The notes under the pieces: generated by a model | Database searches by the model: none | The model's input: the letters and a program-made list of their open reading frames with translations, nothing else | What the model was told of the DNA's origin: nothing | Part shown: piece after piece, positions 53,045 to 61,255 of the stretch | How positions within the stretch are numbered: the stretch's first letter is position 1 | Layout of the letters: each line of letters begins with the position of its first letter | Origin: CAYMGQ01 sp964390055 | Lineage (GTDB): Bacteria > Bacillota > Clostridia > Peptostreptococcales > Natronincolaceae | Direction of reading: 5' to 3' | Length of the DNA stretch: 64,000 nt | NCBI GenBank assembly: GCA_964390055.1 | Contig: CAYMGQ010000011.1 | Span: forward strand, 14,165-78,164 | Position numbers and translations under genes: made by a program

Positions 53045-53413
53045 TTAAACCTTTTCGTCAATAATGATACCCGCGATTTCAAGCATATAGGCTACCATGT
53101 CTAATATTTTCTCCGGGGGTATCTCCCTAATCACTTCGTCATTTGTTGCATTAATAACCCTTACCATTACAGTATTGGTTTTTTCATGCACTGACCTTTC
53201 AAAACGTCTGTCAAAGGACTTGAAACTCTTGTTGGCCTGTTCGATAGCCTTGTCTAACTGCTCACTATCCACCTTCCTTTTGAGAGGAAAATCCACTTCC
53301 CTATCATTAGCTTTAGCTGTAGGACCCCGTCCCCTCATTTGCTGGCTTCCTTGCCCCGGGATACTTTGGCTTACAGCATGGGTTGAGTTTAATTGTACTC
53401 CCTCTACTCTCAT
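53045..53413 (-). CDS. flaG: FlaG family flagellar protein
   Basis: 122 residues. The last 70 match FlaG: FERSVHEKTNTVMVRVINATNDEVIREIPPEKILDMVAYM, here a contiguous conserved block whose core is VIREIPPEKILDM. The N-terminal half is polar and disordered. FlaG affects filament length in several bacteria. It stands apart from the other flagellar genes but has a well-formed sigma-28 promoter at 53552-53579, which supports the call. Confidence 0.88.
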   Translation of the reverse strand: MRVEGVQLNSTHAVSQSIPGQGSQQMRGRGPTAKANDREVDFPLKRKVDSEQLDKAIEQANKSFKSFDRRFERSVHEKTNTVMVRVINATNDEVIREIPPEKILDMVAYMLEIAGIIIDEKV

Positions 53414-53551
53414 ATAGGCTCCCTCCTATAATTTCATCAATAATAATTATATATTTGAAAATCTTAATCCTAATACCCCATATAATATTACAAGCATTTC
53501 TCAGCCAACTAAGTATTAAAATTAAGTAGTGCAAATATATGTCTATATTAT

Positions 53552-53579
53552 ATATCGGATATTATATACAAGGAGTTTA
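53552..53579 (-). promoter_or_regulatory. sigma-28 promoter of flaG
   Basis: On the minus strand TAAA (53576-53579), 16 nt, TCCGATAT (53552-53559). The 140-nt leader holds nothing else that I can name. Confidence 0.75.
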
Positions 53580-53604
53580 GGGATAATTGGTAAAAAGTTT
53601 CTTT

Positions 53605-53642
53605 ATATGCCAATGGCCTGTTTTATCCGCAGACCTATTGGC
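53605..53642 (-). terminator. terminator of the nitroreductase gene
   Basis: GCCAATGGCCTG (53609-53620) pairs with CAGACCTATTGGC (53630-53642) with a bulge and mismatch. On the minus strand a short gap then CTTTTT follows. Confidence 0.55.
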
Positions 53643-54145
53643 TACCACTTTTCATAATGAACCCTGTCGGGCTTATATCTTTCGCCTACCCGGCCCTCTT
53701 CTGCTGGATAGCCCACAGCAACTATGGCCACCGGTTTAATATAATCAGGTAAATCAATTAATTGAGATACCTTAACAACAAATTCCTCCCTGGGATAAAC
53801 ACCGCACCAGCAGGTCCCCAGGCCCAAGGCTTTACCCTGGAGAAGAATATTTTGGATGGAAGCGGCAATATCCTGTACCCAAAAAGCACCATCAAACTTT
53901 ACATTCCTTGTATCTGCACATACAACAATTGCCAAGCCTGCCTCCTTGAGCATCTGTGTATAGGGGTGGAAGGCAGTAATCTTTGTCAATGTATCCCTAT
54001 TTTTTATTAGGACAAAATGCCATGGCTGTTCATTCCCAGCAGATGGGGCGTACATGGCTGCCCTTAGCAATTTTTCAAGTTTTTCCTCCTCTACTGGCCT
54101 ATCCTCATATCTCCTTATGCTCCTCCTAGTAAATATTTCTTTCAT
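53642..54145 (-). CDS. nitroreductase family FMN-dependent oxidoreductase
   Basis: 167 residues, short nitroreductase type. RRSIRRYEDRPVEEEKLEKLLRAAMYAPSAGNEQPWHFVLI shows the R-R-S-x-R and APSAGNxQPW pattern that binds FMN, and GLGTCWCGVYPREEFV and VAIVAVGYPAEE complete the fold. Such enzymes reduce flavins, nitro compounds or quinones with NAD(P)H. The substrate is unknown. A terminator lies between it and the cupin gene upstream, so it is separate from the lsr cluster. Confidence 0.9.
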   Translation of the reverse strand: MKEIFTRRSIRRYEDRPVEEEKLEKLLRAAMYAPSAGNEQPWHFVLIKNRDTLTKITAFHPYTQMLKEAGLAIVVCADTRNVKFDGAFWVQDIAASIQNILLQGKALGLGTCWCGVYPREEFVVKVSQLIDLPDYIKPVAIVAVGYPAEEGRVGERYKPDRVHYEKW

Positions 54146-54261
54146 ATAATATACAGCCCCTTCCCTTTATTATGTAATTACTATAGCCAACATCATACCT
54201 TCCGGCAATTAAATGAGTCCCAATATTTACTTTCAGTATAATAAAGTTATAAATAAAAATC

Positions 54262-54297
54262 AAAAAAAATCATAGGCATTTCAATAAATGCCTATGA
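54262..54297 (-). terminator. terminator of the lsrR-lsrK-cupin unit
   Basis: CATAGGCATT (54271-54280) pairs with AATGCCTATG (54287-54296) and, on the minus strand, is followed by T8. Strong intrinsic terminator. Confidence 0.9.
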
Positions 54298-54332
54298 CCC
54301 AATTATAACTAATAACTTTTGGGGGACCAAAG

Positions 54333-54689
54333 TTAATCAGGAGTTACCTTATTTTCTGTATCTATCTTGTCATTCTCTGTAAAGGGTGCAAGAGTAGAAA
54401 CCATCTTTACAGGAACATCCCCATTATTGACTACATAGTGTATTTCATTGGGCTCAATATGTATAAATTGCCCCTTGGTCAGCCTGTGTTTTACACCATC
54501 TACATAAATGTCAACTTCACCTTCAAGAATGTAGAAATTTTCCTCCATTACTTCATGGTAATGGCCTTGGAAATCCTCACCTGGTTGAAATTGCACAAGG
54601 GCAAAATTCATCCGTGGGCCCTTCATCAAATATTTCGGACCACTATCTCCAAAACGATATTCCCTATCCTTTTCATCGACTATAAACAT
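54333..54689 (-). CDS. small cupin-domain protein, candidate LsrG substitute
   Basis: 118 residues from ATG 54689, which has GGGAGG 8 nt upstream. It is a single cupin barrel: GHYHEVMEENFYILEGEVDIYVDG, where two histidines and a glutamate form the first metal-binding motif, and the second motif is weakly given by HIEPNEIHYVVNNGD with one histidine retained. It lies 60 bases after lsrK with no terminator between, and a strong terminator follows it, so it should be part of the lsrR-lsrK transcript. lsrG, the isomerase that acts between LsrK and LsrF, is absent from the window; a metal cupin could replace it. That is inference only. Confidence 0.75.
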   Translation of the reverse strand: MFIVDEKDREYRFGDSGPKYLMKGPRMNFALVQFQPGEDFQGHYHEVMEENFYILEGEVDIYVDGVKHRLTKGQFIHIEPNEIHYVVNNGDVPVKMVSTLAPFTENDKIDTENKVTPD

Positions 54690-54749
54690 ACTATATACCT
54701 CCCTCTCCAAATAAAATTTTGTAAGAAAATCTTATATATATGTCCTGTT

Positions 54750-56318
54750 TTAAATTCCAGGAGCTATCCACATATTTTTGGTTACTTTCTTATCAGATAG
54801 TTCTAATTGTGCCGCATAAACATCCCTCCACTTACTATATAAATCTGTATATAGCTTATGGTTTTCAATGTTGGGATAGTAGGTTTCTTCAAATTCTACC
54901 AGTTCTTCAACGGTAGCCTCAATATCCTTATATATGCCAACACCAATTCCTGCTAATATTGCTGCACCAAGAGCTGTGGCCTCTTTGACTACTGGAACCT
55001 TAACCGGTAATCCTAATACATCAGATAGGATTTGGCACCAGAGCGGACTCTTAGAGGCACCAGATGCAAAGATAATTTCTTCTGGTTTCTTACCTATTAC
55101 TGATGTAACTAGGTCCATATTGCCCTTAGTTACCATGGCAGAGTTCTCCATAATAGCCCTGTAGAAGGTAAATCTATTGTATTTTTCCGGATCCAATTCA
55201 AAATTAATAAAGCTAGGGGCAGCGTGTTTCCATGAAATATAGTTCATAACATCAGAAAAAGTACATAACATTCCATAACTTCCTGCTGGTATTTTCTCTG
55301 CCTCTATATTCATATAATGATATGGGTCCTTGCCGGTTTCTAGGGCTTTTTGCTTTTCTAGTTGGCAAAAAGCATCCCTATACCAACGCAATACTAAACC
55401 AGGGAAAAAGGCTATGGCCTCATACTGCCAAATATTGGGGACCGCATGACAGTTAACCCGCACCCGACATTGGGGGTCTGTTTTAACCTTGTCTGTGTTG
55501 AACTCATACTGCCAGAAACTTCCTCCAAATACAGCAGCCTGGGAAGGTGATACAACCCCGACTCCTATACAACCCAGCTGGGCATCTCCACCCCCGGCAA
55601 CAACTGCTATGCCCTCCTCTAATCCTGTTTCCTTTGAAGCTGTACTATTAACCCTTCCCACAATACTACCGCTTTCATAAACTGCTGGGAAAATATCAGT
55701 TTTTATTCCACATTTTTTTGCTATATCTATATCCCATTGCCTATCTTCTAAATCAAAGATTCCCGTTGTACAACCATTACTTGGCTCTGTTGACATAACC
55801 CCTGTTAGCTTATATATAAGCCAATCGTTAAACATACTAACAGTGGCCACCTGTTCATAGACCTCAGGCATCTTATTCTTGACCCAAAGTATACGTGGTA
55901 GTGCCCCAAGGGCATAAGTTTGACCAGATACACCATAGATTTCCTTTTCTAGGTCTTTGGATTTTTCAATTAACTCTAGAACCTCTTGATCAGCCCGGGC
56001 ATCGACATTGGCACAGGCCCATATCTCATTGCCTTCCTTATCATAGAGAACGATACCCTCCCTCATACAGGTTGTCGAAATACCAGCAATCTCTCCTGGT
56101 CCAGCCTCCGCCTTCTGTAGGACATCTCGGATACAATTACTAGTTAACTGCCAATTATAATGCCAATCGAAATCCATGGAACCCGGGAAACGTGGATCTT
56201 CTTTATGTTCCCATTCTTGTTGTGATACAGCAATCTGCTTCCCCTTGCTGTCAAAAATAACTGCCCTTACACTTCCAGTTCCAGCATCAATAGCAAGTAG
56301 GTACTTTTTTTCCTCCAC
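54750..56318 (-). CDS. lsrK: autoinducer-2 kinase LsrK
   Basis: 522 residues, FGGY carbohydrate kinase fold. It phosphorylates internalised AI-2 (DPD) to phospho-DPD, trapping it and producing the inducer of LsrR. LsrK-specific segments match closely what I know of the enterobacterial protein: AIDAGTGSVRAVIFD, MREGIVLYDKEGNEIWACAN, VDARADQEV, VAGGGDAQLGCIGVGVV, FGGSFWQYEF and the C-terminal PVVKEATALGAAIL. Length is also right. It is 32 bases downstream of lsrR on the same strand. Confidence 0.93.
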   Translation of the reverse strand: MEEKKYLLAIDAGTGSVRAVIFDSKGKQIAVSQQEWEHKEDPRFPGSMDFDWHYNWQLTSNCIRDVLQKAEAGPGEIAGISTTCMREGIVLYDKEGNEIWACANVDARADQEVLELIEKSKDLEKEIYGVSGQTYALGALPRILWVKNKMPEVYEQVATVSMFNDWLIYKLTGVMSTEPSNGCTTGIFDLEDRQWDIDIAKKCGIKTDIFPAVYESGSIVGRVNSTASKETGLEEGIAVVAGGGDAQLGCIGVGVVSPSQAAVFGGSFWQYEFNTDKVKTDPQCRVRVNCHAVPNIWQYEAIAFFPGLVLRWYRDAFCQLEKQKALETGKDPYHYMNIEAEKIPAGSYGMLCTFSDVMNYISWKHAAPSFINFELDPEKYNRFTFYRAIMENSAMVTKGNMDLVTSVIGKKPEEIIFASGASKSPLWCQILSDVLGLPVKVPVVKEATALGAAILAGIGVGIYKDIEATVEELVEFEETYYPNIENHKLYTDLYSKWRDVYAAQLELSDKKVTKNMWIAPGI

Positions 56319-56350
56319 GACCTTTACCCCCTTTTTAGTAAGTAAGATAC

Positions 56351-57295
56351 TTAACCAACATCTACAAGCCCTAACCCAGTATTCTCATCAGTAATTAATA
56401 TATCTACATATTGGCCCCTTAGGGCTGCCTTTATAGCCGTAACTTTGCTATCACCCGCTGCAATTCCAACAACATTATCCAGGGTTTTTATACTTGAAAG
56501 GGGTGTGCTAATCAGCCTGGAATGAATTTCGGCATCAATAAGGTCTCCATCCTTATCAATAAATTGACATAATATATCTCCCACTGCCCCCTTCATACTC
56601 AATAGCAAGAAATCGTTTTTATTTAATATGGAGGATTTAATTATAGTAGCATCTTCACTCATAGCCCCAATTCCAACAATTGTCATACTGGCTAGCCTTG
56701 TCATATTAGATATCTCCTGTATTGAGGCCTCGTTTTTCATGGCCCTTGCCATTTCCCCAGATGAAGCCACCAAGGGAGCAGGCATTAAATGAAGTTGTGC
56801 GTTATATGTATTATTAGATTGATTATTTGGCAGGTAATAATTAACCCCCCCAGTCAGAGAAACATAAGACACCCCTAAATCAGCATCCACATTATTTGCT
56901 AAATGCCTTAGGGTTCGTGAAAGAGTATCCCCATAGCCAAAGTTTATAAAACTATTCTCAGTGATACGGTTTCCTATATACATGGCCCCCGCCTTTGCAA
57001 TAGTTTCATTAATCCCATTGCTATTGGGGTTTGTTGGTACTATATAGGCATCCTTCAAATTATATTCATTTATAATGGCCTGTTCTAATTTCATGCGTTT
57101 GCTTAGGTCAGACCTTATCTGGAATTGAACAATCCCTGTCCTCCTAGCCTTTTCCAATAGTTTAACAACCCTCATCCTAGATACACCAATATAATCGGAT
57201 ATCTTTTGTTGGGTCATATTTTCTATATAATAATACCAGGCTACCTTAACCATTAGGTCCTTTTCAAATTCTTCACGTGATTTCTTCATTTTCAT
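56351..57295 (-). CDS. lsrR: SorC-family transcriptional regulator LsrR
   Basis: 314 residues. N-terminal helix-turn-helix (MVKVAWYYYIENMTQQKISD, then YIGVSRMRVVKLLEKARRTG) followed by a sugar-phosphate-binding domain (RTLRHLANNVDADLGVSYVSL, VGIGAMSEDATII, IDAEIHSRLIS). LsrR represses lsr genes until phospho-AI-2 binds. Its gene diverges from lsrACDBF, and both promoters carry AAACAAATG-type sequences and palindromes that are candidate operators. AGGAAGG precedes the ATG. Confidence 0.9.
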   Translation of the reverse strand: MKMKKSREEFEKDLMVKVAWYYYIENMTQQKISDYIGVSRMRVVKLLEKARRTGIVQFQIRSDLSKRMKLEQAIINEYNLKDAYIVPTNPNSNGINETIAKAGAMYIGNRITENSFINFGYGDTLSRTLRHLANNVDADLGVSYVSLTGGVNYYLPNNQSNNTYNAQLHLMPAPLVASSGEMARAMKNEASIQEISNMTRLASMTIVGIGAMSEDATIIKSSILNKNDFLLLSMKGAVGDILCQFIDKDGDLIDAEIHSRLISTPLSSIKTLDNVVGIAAGDSKVTAIKAALRGQYVDILITDENTGLGLVDVG

Positions 57296-57370
57296 TAGTG
57301 TCCTTCCTAGTTATGATAATTCCACCCTTGCAAACCTTAACATAGGGGCGTAACATTTATATCAATCAAA

Positions 57371-57436
57371 TGTTTATATGATAAACAAATGTTATATTTT
57401 TAAAAATAGTATATCAGCATTTGTTTTCTATGTCAA
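57371..57436 (-). promoter_or_regulatory. lsrR promoter and palindromic candidate operators
   Basis: On the minus strand TTGACA (57431-57436), 17 nt, TATACT (57408-57413). AAACAAATG lies inverted in the spacer (57418-57426). Just downstream of the predicted start are a perfect 7-3-7 palindrome TGTTTAT-ATG-ATAAACA (57371-57387) and overlapping CAAATGTT direct repeats (57367-57374, 57386-57393). Confidence 0.7.
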
Positions 57437-57515
57437 ACACTTAATATAGACTAATTTTAATCAGTTATATGTAGCTAATCACCTTACTTAACATGATTTT
57501 TTACTTGATAAATAG

Positions 57516-57574
57516 TTGACAAAACTGGTAAAATAGACTATTATTTATACAAAATGTAAAACAAATGATGTTTT
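57516..57574 (+). promoter_or_regulatory. lsrACDBF promoter and candidate LsrR operator
   Basis: TTGACA (57516-57521), 17 nt, TATTAT (57539-57544). The palindrome AAAACA-AATGA-TGTTTT (57558-57574) lies over the transcription start region and includes the AAACAAATG sequence seen at the lsrR promoter. Confidence 0.75.
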
Positions 57575-57615
57575 ATATAACATATGTATAAATCCTTAAG
57601 ATGGGAGGAAGAAAA

Positions 57616-59142
57616 TTGCATACTATTACTACAGAAACACCCATTGATTCAAGGGATCCGATGATTTCTATTAGGGATATATGGAAGTCCTTCGGTACAA
57701 ATTCAGTACTCAAGGGTATTGATTTAGATGTAAGATCTGGAGAGGTAATGGCATTAATTGGTGGTAATGGTGCAGGGAAATCTACCCTGATGAAAATTAT
57801 CATGGGAATCTATCAGCAGGACAAGGGGGATATATATCTTGCCGGTGAAAAAACAGATTTATCAAAACCCGCAATAGCCCTATCCCATGGGATTTATTTA
57901 GTCCCTCAAGAGCCCATGTTGTTTCCTAATATGACAGTAGAGGAAAATATCATTATTGGCTTTTTAGAAAAGAAGAGTGAGCTTCGTAAAAGAGTTAAGG
58001 AAATAATAAATCAATTAGGCTGGAAATTACAATTAGATCGTAAGGCTGATACCCTTTCCATTGCCGAACAACAATTAGTTGAGATATTAAGGGGATTATT
58101 AAGAAATGCGCGAATTCTAATTTTAGATGAGCCCACTTCATCCCTTACCTTTAATGAAATAGAATCCTTATTTGACCTTATAGAGGACTTGAAGAAAAAA
58201 GGCATTGCAATTTTTTACATAACCCATCGGCTAACCGAGGTATTTGAAATAGCAAGCAAGGTTTCCATTATGAGGGATGGAATTATTACATTGCAGGGTC
58301 CCGTTGAGGACTTTACCAAAGAGGACCTTATAAGGGGATTGTTACCCACGGACATAAAACTTAAAAAAACAGCCAAGTTACAAGCAATTGATTATACCGA
58401 TTTGCAGCCTGTTCTGCAATTGAAAAACCTAAGTGGTTATGGATATAAAAATATTAGCTTAGATGTATATCCGGGAGAGGTTTTAGGGGTAGCTGGAGTT
58501 GTAGGAGCTGGTAGGACTGAATTTGCAACAGCTATTATCGGTATGGAAAGGGCTAATTCTGGCCAGGTATTGTTAAATGGCGAAGATATAACTGGTATAA
58601 AAACCAGGTCTATAATAGATAAGGGCCTTAACTATGTACCGGAGGATAGGTTTTTAAATGGTATCTTTAATATTGCCGATACAAAATCTAATCTTTCCTC
58701 TGCATCCTTAAGAACCATGTGCAAGTTTTTTACAAATAGGAGACGGGAAGAGACCCTAAGTGATGAATGTATTCGGGATTTTAGAATTAAGGTAACAGGT
58801 CAAGATCAGATTATGGAATCCCTTTCAGGGGGTAACCAGCAAAAGGTTGTTATATCTAGGGCTTTTTCTACACTGCCAAAGGTAGTCATACTAGATGAAC
58901 CCACCCGGGGGATTGATGCAAGTGCCAGGGGCGATATTTATGCCATTATTCAACAATTAAAAAAAGAAGGGGTTGCCATCCTCCTAATTTCCTCCGACTT
59001 TGAGGAAATTGTGGAATTAGCAGATAGAGCAGTAACCATGTATCAGGGAAGTATCAATCATCGATTTTCCAAAGATGAAATAACTTTAGACAACTTAACA
59101 GCGGCATCATTCGCTGTTTATGAGGAGGAAAATGCCCTATGA
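57616..59142 (+). CDS. lsrA: AI-2 ABC importer ATP-binding protein LsrA
   Basis: 508 residues from TTG 57616, which has GGGAGG 7 nt upstream; an ATG at 57601 is in frame but lies before that ribosome site. Two ABC domains, as in RbsA-type sugar importers: Walker A GGNGAGKST near residue 50, signature LSIAEQQLVEI, Walker B ILILDEPTSS; the second domain has a degenerate Walker A (AGVVGAGRTE), signature LSGGNQQKVVISRAF and VVILDEPTRGID. It energises import of AI-2 with LsrC and LsrD. Its end overlaps lsrC by 4 bases. Confidence 0.92.
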   Translation: MHTITTETPIDSRDPMISIRDIWKSFGTNSVLKGIDLDVRSGEVMALIGGNGAGKSTLMKIIMGIYQQDKGDIYLAGEKTDLSKPAIALSHGIYLVPQEPMLFPNMTVEENIIIGFLEKKSELRKRVKEIINQLGWKLQLDRKADTLSIAEQQLVEILRGLLRNARILILDEPTSSLTFNEIESLFDLIEDLKKKGIAIFYITHRLTEVFEIASKVSIMRDGIITLQGPVEDFTKEDLIRGLLPTDIKLKKTAKLQAIDYTDLQPVLQLKNLSGYGYKNISLDVYPGEVLGVAGVVGAGRTEFATAIIGMERANSGQVLLNGEDITGIKTRSIIDKGLNYVPEDRFLNGIFNIADTKSNLSSASLRTMCKFFTNRRREETLSDECIRDFRIKVTGQDQIMESLSGGNQQKVVISRAFSTLPKVVILDEPTRGIDASARGDIYAIIQQLKKEGVAILLISSDFEEIVELADRAVTMYQGSINHRFSKDEITLDNLTAASFAVYEEENAL

Positions 59143-60152
59143 AAATATTAAACCACCTACTAAAGGCTAGAGAAATATCGTCTATAATCTTTTTATGTAT
59201 TATCTTTCTATTAGTTGGCATGGTAAACCCAGCATTTCTAAATATGAGAAATCTTGTATTAATTTTTAACGGTAGTATTGTTTTCGTCCTTCTAGCAGTT
59301 GGAATTGCTTTTGTTATTATCAGCGGTGAAATCGACGTATCCATTGGTGCAACCTTGGGCTTATCTGCCGCTGTATCAGCAACCCTACTTAGGGATGGTA
59401 ATTCATGGGCTATAGCTATCCTATGTGCCCTACTGGTAGGAGCTATCGTTGGTCTTTTAAATGGTATAGGAGTAACTATACTAAAGGTCCCCTCCATAAT
59501 TATGACCTTAGGCATGAATGGCGTTGTCAGAGGCTCCATTTACGTTTTTACCGGGGGGAAATGGGTCGAAAACATACCCTTTAGCTTTAAAGCCCTTTCA
59601 CAGGCAACAATTAAGGGCGGACTAACATATTTCTTTTTCGGTGCAATTATATTAATGTTAATTATTCATATATTACTAACTAGAACCAATCGGGGAAATT
59701 ACTTTGCAGCAGTTGGTGACAATATATCTGGTGCCACCCTAATAGGTATTCCTGTTAATAAATATAAAATAATGTCTTTTATCTTTTGTGGAATCTTTTC
59801 TGCCATTGCGGGCTTGGTTTACGTCAGCCGGGTTGGTTTTGTTACCCCAACAGCAGGCAATGCCTACGAGATGAAAGCTATTGCCGCCTGTGTACTGGGT
59901 GGAATTAGCTTGACAGGTGGAGTTGGAACCGTAATCGGTGCTACCGTTGGTGCACTTATTATGTCCTCAATTAGCAGGGTATTGGTTTTCCTACAGTTCT
60001 CATCAGATTATGATAATACAATTACTGGAATCCTTTTAATTATAATAGTAGTTGCCGACTCTCTAATTCAAAGACATATGAACGAAAAAGCCCGTAGAGA
60101 ACGATTGACGGCAAGGATGTTGACTGTAGAGGGGGTAGAAGAAAATGAATAA
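59139..60152 (+). CDS. lsrC: AI-2 ABC importer permease LsrC
   Basis: 337 residues, RbsC-like permease with 8-10 helices. SGEIDVSIGATLGLSAAVSA is the family signature, and GVGTVIGATVGALIMSSI is a conserved late segment. It pairs with LsrD to form the membrane channel. Its end overlaps lsrD by 8 bases, indicating coupled translation. Confidence 0.92.
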   Translation: MKILNHLLKAREISSIIFLCIIFLLVGMVNPAFLNMRNLVLIFNGSIVFVLLAVGIAFVIISGEIDVSIGATLGLSAAVSATLLRDGNSWAIAILCALLVGAIVGLLNGIGVTILKVPSIIMTLGMNGVVRGSIYVFTGGKWVENIPFSFKALSQATIKGGLTYFFFGAIILMLIIHILLTRTNRGNYFAAVGDNISGATLIGIPVNKYKIMSFIFCGIFSAIAGLVYVSRVGFVTPTAGNAYEMKAIAACVLGGISLTGGVGTVIGATVGALIMSSISRVLVFLQFSSDYDNTITGILLIIIVVADSLIQRHMNEKARRERLTARMLTVEGVEENE

Positions 60153-61167
60153 AGATTCCTTAAAAAAGAAATTCTTGCGCTGGGAAAGTGGTTTGGTTTT
60201 TATACTAATTTTAGAGATTATTATTTTTGGAGCAATTAATCCCAAATTCTTGCAATCTAGAGTCTTGTTGGGAAGTATTAATGATTTTATTTCCATATGT
60301 ATTATATCCCTATTTGTAACCTTTGTTATGATTACAGGAGGAATAGACATCCAGGCAGGTTCCATAGTAGGTTTAACCTCCATATCTCTAGGTGTATTAT
60401 GGCAGGATGCTGGCTTTAATATATGGCTTGCTGTTCTGATAGCAATTCTAATTGGTGGAATATGTGGTGCCATTAGTGGATTTTTTGTAGCCTTTACTGG
60501 GGTACAGTCTATGGTAGTTACCCTTGGGGGACAATTCCTGTATTCTGGCCTGGCCTTGGCAGTTGTTAATCTATCATCATCCACAGCCTTTGAGGGAATT
60601 AGTGGCTATCCAAAATCCTTTACCCTTATTGGTACGGGAACCCTTCTTGGCATCCCAAATCAAGTAATTATCTTTATTCTTCTTACAATTATAAGTTACA
60701 TAATTTTGCATAGGACAAAATATGGTAGATATATATTTCTTTGCGGCATAAATGAAAGCGCCGCTAAATATTCTGGTATTAGGACAAGATTAATCGTTAT
60801 GAGTACCTATATCCTTTCAGGAATGAGTGCCTCCATTGCAGGAATTATCCTAACAAGTTATTTGGGATCTGCTAGGGCTGACCTAGGCAAGGAATTAACC
60901 CTGCCAATTATTACAGCAGTAGTCCTTGGGGGAACCTCAAATCTGGGAGGCAAAGGAGGAATTATTGGGACAGCATTAGCAGCTGTAGTAATTGGTATCA
61001 TGCGCTTTGGTTTAGTAATGTCAGGCCTATCTACCCAATACTTAGATATTCCCATTGGCCTGTTACTTATTGTTGCAATAGCTGGAAGAACCTTCTTTGG
61101 TGATAGCGATCTACGTAAAAAAGTTTCCAATCTTTTTACCACAAATAAAGAAAAGGAACATGCTTAA
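60145..61167 (+). CDS. lsrD: AI-2 ABC importer permease LsrD
   Basis: 340 residues, RbsC-like. ITGGIDIQAGSIVGLTSI is the family signature (compare SGEIDVSIGA in LsrC), and GGTSNLGGKGGIIGTALAAV lies near the end. LsrC and LsrD differ enough to form a heterodimer, as in enterobacteria. 88 bases separate it from lsrB, with a fresh GGGGAGG ribosome site. Confidence 0.92.
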   Translation: MNKDSLKKKFLRWESGLVFILILEIIIFGAINPKFLQSRVLLGSINDFISICIISLFVTFVMITGGIDIQAGSIVGLTSISLGVLWQDAGFNIWLAVLIAILIGGICGAISGFFVAFTGVQSMVVTLGGQFLYSGLALAVVNLSSSTAFEGISGYPKSFTLIGTGTLLGIPNQVIIFILLTIISYIILHRTKYGRYIFLCGINESAAKYSGIRTRLIVMSTYILSGMSASIAGIILTSYLGSARADLGKELTLPIITAVVLGGTSNLGGKGGIIGTALAAVVIGIMRFGLVMSGLSTQYLDIPIGLLLIVAIAGRTFFGDSDLRKKVSNLFTTNKEKEHA

Positions 61168-61255
61168 TAGTTCCAAATATCCATTAGCTATTATGATTTT
61201 ATTATTACAATAAAATTATAATATATTATATATAAAAAAAAGGGGAGGAAGAGTT

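Noticed and set aside
57573..57803. Minus-strand 76-codon frame at the start of lsrA
   Set aside because: Antisense shadow of the conserved ABC domain; no ribosome site.
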